This document shows positions 1-10,060 of a DNA stretch of 64,000 bases, piece by piece. Each line of letters starts with the position of its first letter. Positions within the stretch are counted from its first letter, which is position 1. This stretch comes from Trochalopteron elliotii (Eukaryota > Chordata > Aves > Passeriformes > Leiothrichidae): positions 1,290,267-1,354,266 of the forward strand of contig JANPWX010000448.1 of NCBI GenBank assembly GCA_024734555.1. Reading direction: 5' to 3'. Under the pieces are notes generated by a model that saw nothing but the letters and a program-made list of their open reading frames with translations, was not told the origin of the DNA and did no database searches. A program made the translations under genes and the position numbers.

Positions 1-1778
1 CCCCTCGTGTGCTGCTGAGCATCTACGCCAACCCCACGTGGATTTCCAGGGACTCTGACCTGTGCCAGTGTCGGTGCTGTCGCTGTTTCTGGTCCATAAT
101 TGTCCTCCCTCCCCTCTTTATTGTGCACACCATCTCTGTATAAACACACCGAGGAAGATAAAAGGTTTATGATGGCAACACAGTTGAGTTTATGGTTCCT
201 TTCACACACATAGATGTTACCTCAAGCACAGACCGACCAGGATTAAGACCTTGGAACTAAAGGCCACTTTCACATGTGATGAGTTCAAACTGTTACTAAA
301 TCCTCACAGGAATTGTGGCTGATGGGCAGGGACTAGGCCATGCTTGAGCCCATGAATTTAACAATATTATACAGGCCAGGACCTGCAAACAATGTACACA
401 GTCACTTTATTTGTGCACACATGTTGCAAAATCAGTTCTTTGCATCAGGATTTTGCAGCCCATGGGGATGACATTTACTAGAACCACTTACATGAGCAAG
501 AGTTTATTGCAGGAATAGAAGGCAGATGATGCCACAGGAATTCTGAGAAAGAAGCTTGTGGAAGGTTACTGTTGAGTCATGAAATGGGAGGGGGAAAAGT
601 AGAAAAGGTATTGATTCCAATGCAATACTGAGAAAATGAGAAATTTTGCAGAGAAGGGACAAGGCAGCTCTGAGCCATGACAGATATTAGGAGGTGAAAA
701 GAGGAGAAGGGGACCAAAGCAAAAGCAAAAGCAAAGAAGCAGGTGTGAGATGATTTGCAAAATAACTAGAAATTACCAGAGAAAGATATTGTAGGTCTTT
801 CCATGGTAAAGATGAGCAAAAAATCACAATAATTCAAGAGACACAGGTGTGATGACGAAATTAAAACAGACCAAAAAGATACAGGAGACCAGGTAGGATA
901 TGACCAGGCAACAAGCAGAGAGGGTGGGGGTTTTGTTATGGAAGGAAAAATTATCCCCAGTGGTGAGTTTGAACAACCCCCTTATGGATTTGATAAACTC
1001 AGACTTAACAAGATGTGGTGGTGAGCCTGATTCATTAATCATTCAGCCATCTAGCTAATCCTGCATCCAATATCTCAAAGTCTGCAATAATCAGATGCTG
1101 TCTTGGCAAGCCTGAGCCACTGGACAAACAGCAGATTAGGGGTGCATGATGAATGCATCACACTGCAAAGAGAATGGGAGATGGAGGCATGAGGGCATGT
1201 AGGATGATTTGAGTCACAAGATAAACCTGTACCTTAAAAGGGGAAAATGCTACAGGGAGGATGAAGAACATGTGGGCAAAAGGGTAGGGAAACTGTAATC
1301 TGGGTAATGTGCATGTGGGTGGGAAAGATGCAGAAGGCTGAGATAAAAGGAGAGGGACAGGCACATGGTGGAGGAGAAGGACAAGAATAGCTCCAGTAAA
1401 ATTGTGGAGTTTTTGAACACACGTCACCATGGCAGGACCAAATCAGGTGTGCTGTGAAAGGAGGAGAAAGTGCAACCCTTCAAACCACTCTGTGTGCTCT
1501 TCATCTGGCAGACGACAGCTCTTCCTTTCTTCCTCTGCCCACAGCACAGAATTGTCCCCCAGTTCTCCCCACCCTTCATCCATCCACCCCTACTGGGGTG
1601 CACCAAGATTTGTCAGCAAGCTGGCACGTCAGGTGTCTCCCAGGATGAAAGTGCACAAAAAACCATAAAGGTGAATGTGATGCAGCCATCACTTTGGGGA
1701 TGAATCCAGCCAATTTCACTTTTTCCTCACTCAGTCCCCAGGGTCTTTAAGCAACATCTTTTCATTCCCAAGCAGTAA
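1..1778. other. Non-coding stretch, nothing recognised
   Basis: No recognisable gene, repeat family or RNA. The plus strand from about 540 to 1430 is purine-rich (many GGAGA and GAAAAG runs), so minus-strand open frames there give hydrophobic, Ser/Pro/Leu-rich translations that are compositional artefacts. A short (AAAAGC)n run lies at about 715-736. Confidence 0.6.
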
Positions 1779-1925
1779 TTAGCCCTCATAACATGCCATG
1801 AGATACTTGAACAATTAGTATTCCCTCCATTTAACGGGGAAGAAAATTAAGACTAATAGATTGAACAATTTAGCTACACCATAGGGAAGGTTAATTCCCA
1901 AAGCAGGGATTTAGACAAAATGAGT
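1779..1925 (+). repeat. MIR-like SINE remnant
   Basis: The order of blocks resembles the MIR core and 3' half: a CCTCATAACA-like block, ATGAGATA, then a CATTTAACGGGGAAGAAAATTAAGACT block corresponding to the usual 'ccattttacagatgaggaaactgaggc' stretch, then TTAGCTACACCAT and GGGATTTAGACA matching the 'cacacagct...gggatttgaac' end. It is clearly diverged, as expected of a repeat older than birds. The family call is from memory of the MIR consensus. The 5' end is missing or unrecognisable. Confidence 0.55.
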
Positions 1926-4900
1926 TCTTGAGGCTGTTCTCTGATCATAGCAATTGATAATATTGCTTTTCCCACCTGAGCTCCTCAAAGCAAGACAGAC
2001 AGCTGCCACCAGACTTTAGGGCTGTACCTGGTCTTTATTCATTGTACACCCTATGGTTACTCAGAACCAATTATTGACATACCTGAGATCTGTACAGCTC
2101 TCAATATTCTTTTGTTTCTGAAAAGCAGGCTCGAACTGCAAAAACTACCAAGTGTATTTAAAATGAATAGAGCAGAAAGAAAGAAACAAAGGAACAGCAG
2201 ACCTGGAGGACAACAGCAAATACAAGGAAAGAAGCAAGTATCATACTGAAATCCAATGAAAAAAAAGGTTAAATGTATAAAAAGCATAGAGAATAACACA
2301 AGAGGAACCACACAAGGAAGTGCAAGGCTGTCAGCTACAGGGAAATCCAAACTAATACAGATAGCAGCACATGTACACCTAGGTCAGTGAGACAGCAGGA
2401 TGCCACACACCTTCAGCTCCCCTGAGAGCTGGTTTCAAAGTCTAGCAACTGCAGCTACCAGGCAATGACCTCTGCAAAGCACATAAGAGCAAAAGTGCTC
2501 CCCCCTTCCACACCATCCCAGCCTAACAAACAACTGCTGCACCTGAGGAGCTGTGGAGAGGATTCAGATTAACAAGAAGTACATAATTATAGCTAAACCA
2601 CAACCATCTTCTGGATCTGACTGTCTCTGGGGTTCTGACCAAGCTGAGGATGCCTGGCATCTCCACAAGCTTTTCCCACAATTGGTCACTGGTTGTCATG
2701 TATCTTCCTTACTCAACAAGGAGCATGGGGAAAATGAGATGAATTTTCCTGCAAATATGAGAAGAGGTTGCAGTCAGAACATGGGATAATATAGTCCCTG
2801 CACAAGCCAGCCTCACTGACTTGTATGTGCTCATTTTTTGTCTCTGCAGCCTGTGGCATCCTTCTAAATTCCGTGGCAAGAAATGCACTAACAGTGTCCC
2901 AAACCCACCTCACACTTCCTGGCATGAAGGGCCTTCACACAACACCTCCAAAATGGTAGCAAAGGTACAACCAAATGCTTTTGATTAAATCAGGAATTCA
3001 GTAAACATTCCACTCATCTGTGCAAGAAAACCAAGCACCAGAATAGTGTGCAGTGTTGAAGAAAGCATTACATTTTGGGGGGTTCTGTTTGTGGCTTGTT
3101 GTTATAAAGAACCAGTGACTGGTGGGGAGTAGGTTGCTGAAAACAGGCAAATTTTATGCAGCAATCCATGGCCAACCAAGAGATGTCACAGTTGAATTAA
3201 ACCATATTTTTCAGGTCACCTTTATTTTTTTTTTGCTCATAATTTTTGACTGCTCATGATTTTATCTGGCAGTTACTGCAGTGGCAAAGCATTCTCTCTA
3301 ATTTTTTTTTTAAAAAAAAGGGGAAAAAAAAGAAAAGAAAAGAAAAAAGAAAAAGGAATGGCACATGTAACAATGATTCAGCAGAGGCTGTGAGGCTGTG
3401 AGATACTTTGTTGGCTAAACCTGAGATTATTATGCTAGGAAAATAAATGGTACTCATGCTGCTTCTGGGAGATTTTTCTGCCTCCTGTTTAGATGATATG
3501 CACATGATCACAGGTTGGTAACCACCCATGAAACACATGCTGGTGAACACTGAGATCTATCATTTTCTCTAAAAGGAAAAAACATCACCCATTAGTTTTA
3601 TAAATATAACCAGGAAGCAGCTTCGTGCACTTAAAAGAGATCAGCAATAGCCTCTGCACCTCAGAGATTGATGCTGGGGGATGTTTCAGGCACATAAAGT
3701 CCAGTAAAATTGATCCTAACCTAAAGAACACAGGATCATTTACTCCTTGAACAATAGGCAGGGAGTTTGAAACAGAAGCCTTACCTCATTTTGAAAATGA
3801 TTTGGATGGCTGCAAATAAACGACAGGGGCTGCAGCAACCTTAAAATTCAAGTTGTGCACTGTTTACCCTTTTCCTTTAGACCTGAACCCTTATTTAGGA
3901 TAAATAAATTATTGTTAGAATTATTTTTAGGAGCTCCCTAAAGAAATACTTAACCAAAGGTCTCCTACTTTTTTCATCCCATTCCAGCCCTCTTTTGACA
4001 CGTTAATGATATTACTGCTTTTTTGAGCTGTGCAAGAGGAAAGTCCATTGCAGGTAGATTGCAGACACTCATTTGTGTAAGAAATTAACTCAATTTGGAA
4101 CTGTCAGCTCAACTAAATCATAGAAGCAACTTACAAAGGCAATGTCCTACCTAGGTAGATTAAAAAAAAATTAAGAATCTGTGGGGCTTTAGTGATCACT
4201 CTTGCAAAGGACTTTAACAAGGGCAGGGCTTTGCTCACAAATAATTGCCAACTTCTCAATAAACGCTTGAAAGTTTGTGGATAGAAGCCACAGGTGCAAA
4301 TATTCAAACAAACAGCTACAAACTGGCCACTAACAAATTGTTATGAATTATCATCTAGTCAGGGAACAAATAATAGGAAAAAATGTGCGAAATTAATCGT
4401 TTGCAGTTCGTTACAGTTGCTCTGTGATGGCGCAGCCACCCAGATACTTCACCTGTGCTGGAGGTGCTAAGTGCCTGGAGAAAGTGCTCTAGTGTTGACT
4501 GAGCATTCCAAAAGGTTTTCACTGGAAAGCCAGCTTTGCAGAGAGTTTATTTTCAACAAGAAATGTAGAGGCACTTTGGGCCAACCCTCTTAAAAATGCT
4601 CAGACATTCTAGGGTTGACAGAAATTTCCACAGCTTGTTCCCTCTGCAGCAGCCCTGCAAGCCTTTGGGATGCATTCACATTTCAGATTACCCCCATTAC
4701 TTTAAAATGCCCTCCCGTGAATTAACACACTGAGATGGGAGTCACTTCACTGACATTTCACACGTGTTTTCTTAATGCAGCCACAGTCACGATTGGAGCC
4801 TTCAAAACTTTGTCAGTTTGAGAAGAAAACAGAAAAAAAAAATGAAAATAAAAAATCTCTGAGCAGCTTCACACTGGTCTTCTTCAAAACCCAGAAGTGC

Positions 4901-5540
4901 TTGAGATGTCTTCCCAAGAAAAAAAAAGAAAAAAAAAAAAAAAGAAAAAAAAAAAAGGGAGCTCCTTGGAATAAAGAATCCGTGAAGGGGGAAGAACAAG
5001 TGTTTTGGGCAGAAAGAGAGCTCCATGTAGCTGAGATGAAACAAATGTGTCCTGTGAAACAGGAAGAAAAGGGGAGGGGGGCAGTGGAGAGGGCAGCAGA
5101 CAACTCTGACTTGCTCGCTCTTTCCAGGCTTTGTATTTATTTCTGTCATGGATCTGAAAAGGCAGGCAGCAGACTTTGTAGAAGCGCCTTATGAAATGGG
5201 GTAAATAATGGACCCCAGATGCCCTTGTTTCCTTCATTATTCAGTCTAGGCCTTCAAAGCTGTTTTGCAGTGTGAGGTATCAGGGGGAGGTAGAGTGCTC
5301 TGTTAACAAGATTTCAATGAGCTTTGGAAGCAGGTCCAGGGAAGCTGCTGGAAATGTTTCAGACATACAGTACTTTTGTGCTTTTCTGACCCGTATGCAG
5401 TGAGAAAACACGGGACAGAGGGTGCCCTGATTTTTAAGAAAACACCATCTAAACAATATGTAAACAACAGCAATGCTTTTGTACGCGTGTGATCCCTTTA
5501 ATTCAGCTTCTCAAAGCATCTAAAACACATGAAAGCATTA
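1926..5540. other. Non-coding stretch with simple A/T tracts
   Basis: No gene or RNA recognised. It holds an A-rich tract at 3302-3356 and another at 4919-4957, the latter translating to Lys runs in an otherwise meaningless open frame. Around 4385-4450 a few CpGs persist (GCGA, TCGT, GGCGC), which might mark constrained sequence, but nothing specific can be named. Confidence 0.5.
4919..4957. repeat. A-rich low-complexity tract
   Basis: Almost uninterrupted A broken by single G bases. It creates the poly-Lys (plus) and poly-Phe (minus) parts of several spurious open frames. Confidence 0.9.
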
Positions 5541-5544
5541 AGTT

Positions 5545-5690
5545 CAAGAACACGGCTTCAAACTGAAGCTCAGACATTTTAGAATATGTATTAAAAAAAA
5601 AAAATAAAATAAATAAAAGCACAGTGAGAAACTGGCCAGCCAGGGCTATGAAAACAGGGATTTGAACTCCTCATTTCCCTGGTCCTCCCC
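5545..5690 (+). repeat. MIR-like SINE remnant split by an A-rich tract
   Basis: AAACTGAAGCTCAGACA resembles the MIR 'gaaactgaggctcagaga' block. After an A-rich stretch (5593-5618), GGGATTTGAACTCC followed by TTTCCCTGGTCC resembles the MIR 3' end 'gggatttgaacccaggtctccctgg'. The A-rich insert probably arose later as a simple-repeat expansion. The family assignment rests on remembered consensus only. Confidence 0.5.
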
Positions 5691-5849
5691 CATGAGGCAA
5701 AATTTCCTGCCCACTTAGCAACAAACTGCATTTCGCGTTTGCTTTGAGACCCACCCTAAACATTTCTCTGTGCATATTTCTGAGATTCTTCATGATTCAT
5801 CCTCAACCAGGAGCCACGTGAACCCAACTGACACATCCAAACCCTTCCA

Positions 5850-5873
5850 TTTTTTTTTTTTTTTTTTTTTTTT
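5850..5873. repeat. Poly-T tract of about 24 bases
   Basis: A pure T homopolymer, as seen in mononucleotide microsatellites or in the tail of a minus-strand retroposed sequence. No recognisable retroposed body lies beside it. Confidence 0.9.
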
Positions 5874-6109
5874 GGATGGGTTCAGCATCGCCTGGCAGTT
5901 TAAAATCTAAACTCCACGGACCACACCCATTCCTAATGACTGTCTTTTCCCTCCGCTTTCTCGCTTTTGGTGATATTGACATTAAAAAAACCCAAAAAAA
6001 TTTTTAAAAAAAAGGGAGGGAGGGAAAGAAATAAAAAAGGGATGTTTCAAGCTGCCATTCTTCCAGCTCTTGCTCTCCCCATTGTTGACAGCAGCCGCTC
6101 TATATTTAC

Positions 6110-6610
6110 TCTAGCAGCATTACATCCTGTGCGTGGGGATGGCTCTGTGCTCTCAGATGTTTCCGAGTCACTCCGGGTAGGAGGATGCGATTGTGCGCCG
6201 CATCCTTTCCTCCCTCCTCACCTCAAAAAAGCACAATGGCACCACCCAAAGGACACATTTTGCACACAGGGAGCCTCGCTCGGTGCGTTTCCCCCTCCCG
6301 TGTGTGCGCCAGCAGCACTTCTGACAACGCTGAGCCCTGTGGCGGCAATATTCATTTTCTCAGGAAGCGGCGCGGCACAGAGCTTATCCGCGATTATAAA
6401 ATCATGCATACAGGAAGAGACATCCATATTTTTATAGCTCCTCTGATAAGGCTGTAACAGAAAAGACAACTGTTAAAGCAGCTGCCCCTTTCCTTTGCAT
6501 TCGACACGAATGCAGCAGGCATGCCTAACATAACAATTTGAGCAGTTTTAGGGAAGATTAAATATAGGAAGAGAGTATCTTGCCAGCAGAACGGTAAGTG
6601 ATACTGCTCC
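6110..6610. promoter_or_regulatory. CpG-dense segment followed by enhancer-like sequence
   Basis: By hand I count about 18 CpG dinucleotides between 6130 and 6395, including GTGCGCCGC, CTCGGTGCG and GCGGCGCGGC. This is close to the number expected from base composition, whereas the surrounding sequence is strongly CpG-depleted. The following 200 bases are AT-rich with GATAAG and a TATTTTTATA block, an arrangement common in distal regulatory elements. No TATA box at a fixed position, no first exon and no coding frame were recognised, so a lncRNA promoter, an orphan CpG island and a conserved enhancer all remain possible. It is shorter than a classical CpG island. Confidence 0.45.
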
Positions 6611-9295
6611 ATACAAATCTCTTAGAAAAAAAAAAAATATGTGTCTGAATACAAGAAGTTAAAAGGAAGAAGGGATAGGAGATCCCTTCATTCCATTGTA
6701 TCTAGGTAATACAGCAGCATATATATTGCTATATATCTTCCCATATGTTAGGCACTGGTCCTAATAACCCAGAAGAACAGGGGAGCTTTTTAAGAACAAG
6801 TTGGACTTGTTCTCCTTTCTCAGCATCCGTCATAGCTTTCAGAGTTCATTCTCTTAGATCATTTTTGTGAAGGCAAGAAGTGCTTTCACAACTGAGGACA
6901 GGCATAACATAGGCTCTTCTTAACAAATGTATGAGGGTTTGATCATTTGGAATGTACATTTTTCCGAGGCAAAACCAAACAATTTCAAAGCTAATACAGG
7001 CAATAGCCTATTAGTGCTTTCAGTTCCATGTCACACATTCATCCAGGTTGCTCCACTTACATCAGCAGAACTGAGGAGGAAAAAAAACAATCTGGTCCTT
7101 TAAAACAATATTTCTGTGTAAATATAACAGAGAGACACCAAGTTATGAATGGCAACTAGTTTTCAAATGCTTATGACAGTGAACATAAAACACTGGTCTG
7201 TTCTGTGCTTTGCTTTCAAAAAGGGAAGACTAAGACACAACCAACTGACAAAGACTAAAGGGAAATTATTTTGAAGGGCATCAACTACTTCCAAATGCTG
7301 TCAACGGGCTCTGGAGATTCTCACTTGACAATCTGAAGTCTCTACCACAAAGATACATGCACAAAGCCTTTTAATTGTTTCAATTTGGTTACTAGTTGGC
7401 AATATTGCATGAGAAAAACTGCTTCTTGATAGCTGAGGAGAGAGGCCAAAGACTGATTGGGCATAAAGAACAAACTACTTCCTACCCCCCAGGTCAGCAT
7501 TGGGAGAACTGGGTGGGGAATGGCAGGCTCTGGTTGCCTGTTGGGTCCATAAATAAGAGACTTTGGTCTCCCAGAGAGCAAAATGAGGAGGAAATACCTT
7601 TCAAGGCTTGTGTTTTAAACATTGTTTCCAGAATAAAGTGAAAGCACAGCCTTTGAAATTATTTAACACGCCGGTTGGCCAAGAAGGATGTGCCAGCCTT
7701 AAACACAGCCATCAGGGCCCAGATACTCAACAGAGCTCCACTGCCCACGTGCATTTCCAAATCAGATGACTGGATTTCCTGAAGCACTAGGCCTCCAGCA
7801 GAAGTTTTGATTATTTTGGCATTTCCTTTAGGAGTTGAATTGGAAGTTGACAACAACTGCTGAGTGCTCAGCTCCTTGAAAAACCTGGCCTGGAGATTAA
7901 TAACTTTGCAGTGCTGAGCATACCAGCTGCCTTTTTAACCCAGTGTCTCTCATAATTTACAGAATTAATTGCTTGAGTCTTTAAACGCTTTTGGGAAGCT
8001 GACCATGAGTTTTCCCACTTTATAGATAAAACAAACGCAAAAGTGCCTGTTCTAACAATAAATCCAGAGTAAAATCTTCCACAGACTCACATTTCCTCAG
8101 TCTCCTGTATTTGCATTAAAGAGTACACGTAGAAAGATGAATATTTTCAAAGACAGCAACAATCTGAAAGCTGCCGGCAGGACTAAAGACACACAGAGCT
8201 GAGACACACACAGATGAAAGAAAGATCCTGCCATTCCATACATGAATTTGAAGCTCTGTGCTCATTCTCAAGAGAGACTCTCCATTAATAACTCCACCCT
8301 ATATGGTTACTCTGACCCTTCAGTATATCCCTGTCTGAAGAGGATCTTGACATTATTAAAGGAAAAAGTTAATGAAAAAGTTTCATGAAGGGTGTAGTGG
8401 GTGGCAAACCTACCATATAGGTGGGAAAACAGGGGGCAGTGGTGATGTGCTCTGCATCTTTTTGGAGAGCATGAAAAGGAAAATGTCAAACCTCCTAAAG
8501 ATTCAGCCGTGCACTGCCACAGCTCATAAAACCAATTCCAGCTACATTCCCCAAGCACGGTTTTCCTAACACTAAAGGGCAGCAAATCAACTGACAAAAA
8601 CTTGTAAATGGGGACCATAAAAACATTATTTTCATTTCAATTGGAAATGAGGCAGATAGTTAACAAAAAATTGGTTACCTCAAGACAGGGAATACCTGCC
8701 AAACTCTGTGTGGGATGGACATTTTTGTGCCAGTGCATCATGTATCCATTTCTGACTTAAGTGGTTAGAAAAGCCCATCAATTCAAACTGTCTGTTGAGG
8801 AATTTAGGTTAAGATCTCCCTATGTAATGGTCATCATCTTAGTGATACACTCTTTAACCCTTTCTAATTTTCAAGTCACCAGCAGCTAGACTGCCAAGCC
8901 CTGTAATTTTTCCTAAAGCCAATATTCTGTTAGAGTTTGCAGGATTTCAACTGAGTAAGAACCCCAGGATTTGGTTTTCAAGTTATGTCTTGGAGCACAC
9001 AACGTCCAAAGCTGATGCTGCAAGCATTCAGTTAGAAAAATAGCAAGGCATGAAAAAAAAAAATAAAAAGAATTAAAATGAACTGCTTTAGTCACTGAGA
9101 TCAAATGTTCAGAGAAAAGCCTCAAAAATGTTTATTCTCCCAGATTAGACAGAATGCTAAGCAGTGTTTATTGGAGAGAAGAGATGGAGTGTGCTATGTC
9201 TTATTCTTGTTTCCTGTACCCGCCTTTCTCTTAAAAGTGCTAAGTAGCAGGGCTGCAGGGATTATGGTGCTGAGGGAATTCTTGCCACTTTCCTT
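6611..9295. other. Non-coding stretch
   Basis: No recognised repeat family or gene apart from the weak minus-strand open frame at 7659-7934. A possible degraded MIR block lies near 8005-8045 (TTTTCCCACTTTATAGATAAAAC) but is too short to call. Confidence 0.5.
7659..7934 (-). other. Unrecognised minus-strand open frame, possible exon or chance
   Basis: The minus strand is open for 92 codons including the stop, bounded upstream by an in-frame TAA at 7935-7937 and ending in TAA at 7659-7661. The last third is hydrophobic (around LLSIWALMAVFKAGTSFLA), resembling one membrane segment with a basic tail (NRRVK). There is no ATG near the 5' side; the only Met codons are internal. A possible 3' splice acceptor (TCTCCAG) lies just inside the upstream edge. 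I recognise no homologue. An open stretch of this length is expected by chance several times in 64 kb of AT-rich DNA. Confidence 0.15.
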
Positions 9296-9299
9296 CTCT

Positions 9300-9560
9300 C
9301 TCTCTATTTAAACACGACAACTCTTGGCAGGCCTCGGTCACATTGTTTGTGTAGCCAGGACAAGAGGGTGGAATTCTGGAACATGTTCCAGCCCACATTC
9401 CGGATTTTCCTATAAACTAGCCCCTTATTTTAAACACACGCCTCTGTGAATTACCTTTGTGCTGCCATGCCGTTTGAAAATCTGGTTCAAACACTCCTTG
9501 TAAATTAAAATCGGATTCAGCTCGAGTTCCAATCAAGGTATTCCTTCATGGTGAATAATC
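9300..9560. promoter_or_regulatory. Enhancer-like segment with a perfect 16-bp palindrome
   Basis: CTGGAACATGTTCCAG at 9376-9391 is a perfect palindrome containing the RRRCATGYYY form of a p53-family half site. Nearby are ACATTCCGG (TEAD/ETS-like), CATTGTTTGT (SOX/FOX-like) and several retained CpGs (CTCGG, CACGCC, CCGTTT, ATCGG, CTCGAG). Motif clustering and CpG retention are what is seen; regulatory function and conservation are inferred. Confidence 0.35.
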
Positions 9561-9689
9561 TATGAAAAAGGCAGTGTTTGATTTTGCAGGAAAAATAACA
9601 AAAAAAAAAAAAAGGGGGGAGGGAGGGTATGAAAGAGGAAGGAGAAATGGCTCGGAATCAGCCAGGAGGTATATCATCTCTTCCTCTAA

Positions 9690-10060
9690 ATGAACAATTT
9701 TAATAACTGCCTATGTTGATTGCATAACAATTTATACAACTGGGCTCTATTGCTTGTCTTGTCAGAGGACTGGCCTACCCTTTTGTGAGTGCAATTTGCA
9801 TATCTATCTTTTTTTGCACCACCAAGTAACAGGCAAAAAAATTTCAGCAGTCATTTGCCTGACAATTGGATGTGTTAATTTGCAGCTAAAAAAAGTACAA
9901 AATGAAGGTCAAACCGAGGCAGTCAAAAATTCAGTCCCTGCTTTCTCTTACTCAGCTAATTGTTGCACAAAGATCAACATTGCTCAATCTGGTGTGTGTA
10001 CTTTCAGCTCAATAAGTGCTTTCATTCATCATTCACAACTTGCTTCATTATGAAAGTTGA
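9690..10060. promoter_or_regulatory. Enhancer-like AT-rich segment with POU octamer
   Basis: ATTTGCAT at 9794-9801 is a perfect POU octamer. Within the next 250 bases are ACAATTGG, GTTAATTTGC, GCTAATTGTT, AACATTGCTC and CTCAATAAGTGC, typical of homeodomain/SOX-rich developmental enhancers. A 99-codon plus-strand open frame covers the segment but has no ATG start at its 5' edge and no recognisable domain, so it is treated as non-coding. Only the motifs are seen; the role is inference. Confidence 0.3.

Noticed and set aside
2057..2350. 97-codon minus-strand frame resembling a multi-span membrane protein
   Set aside because: The hydrophobicity comes from a purine-rich plus strand; no family resemblance and no conserved polar residues.
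4775..5237. Overlapping Lys-rich and Phe-rich open frames on both strands
   Set aside because: Produced by the A-rich tract at 4919-4957 being translated in several frames.
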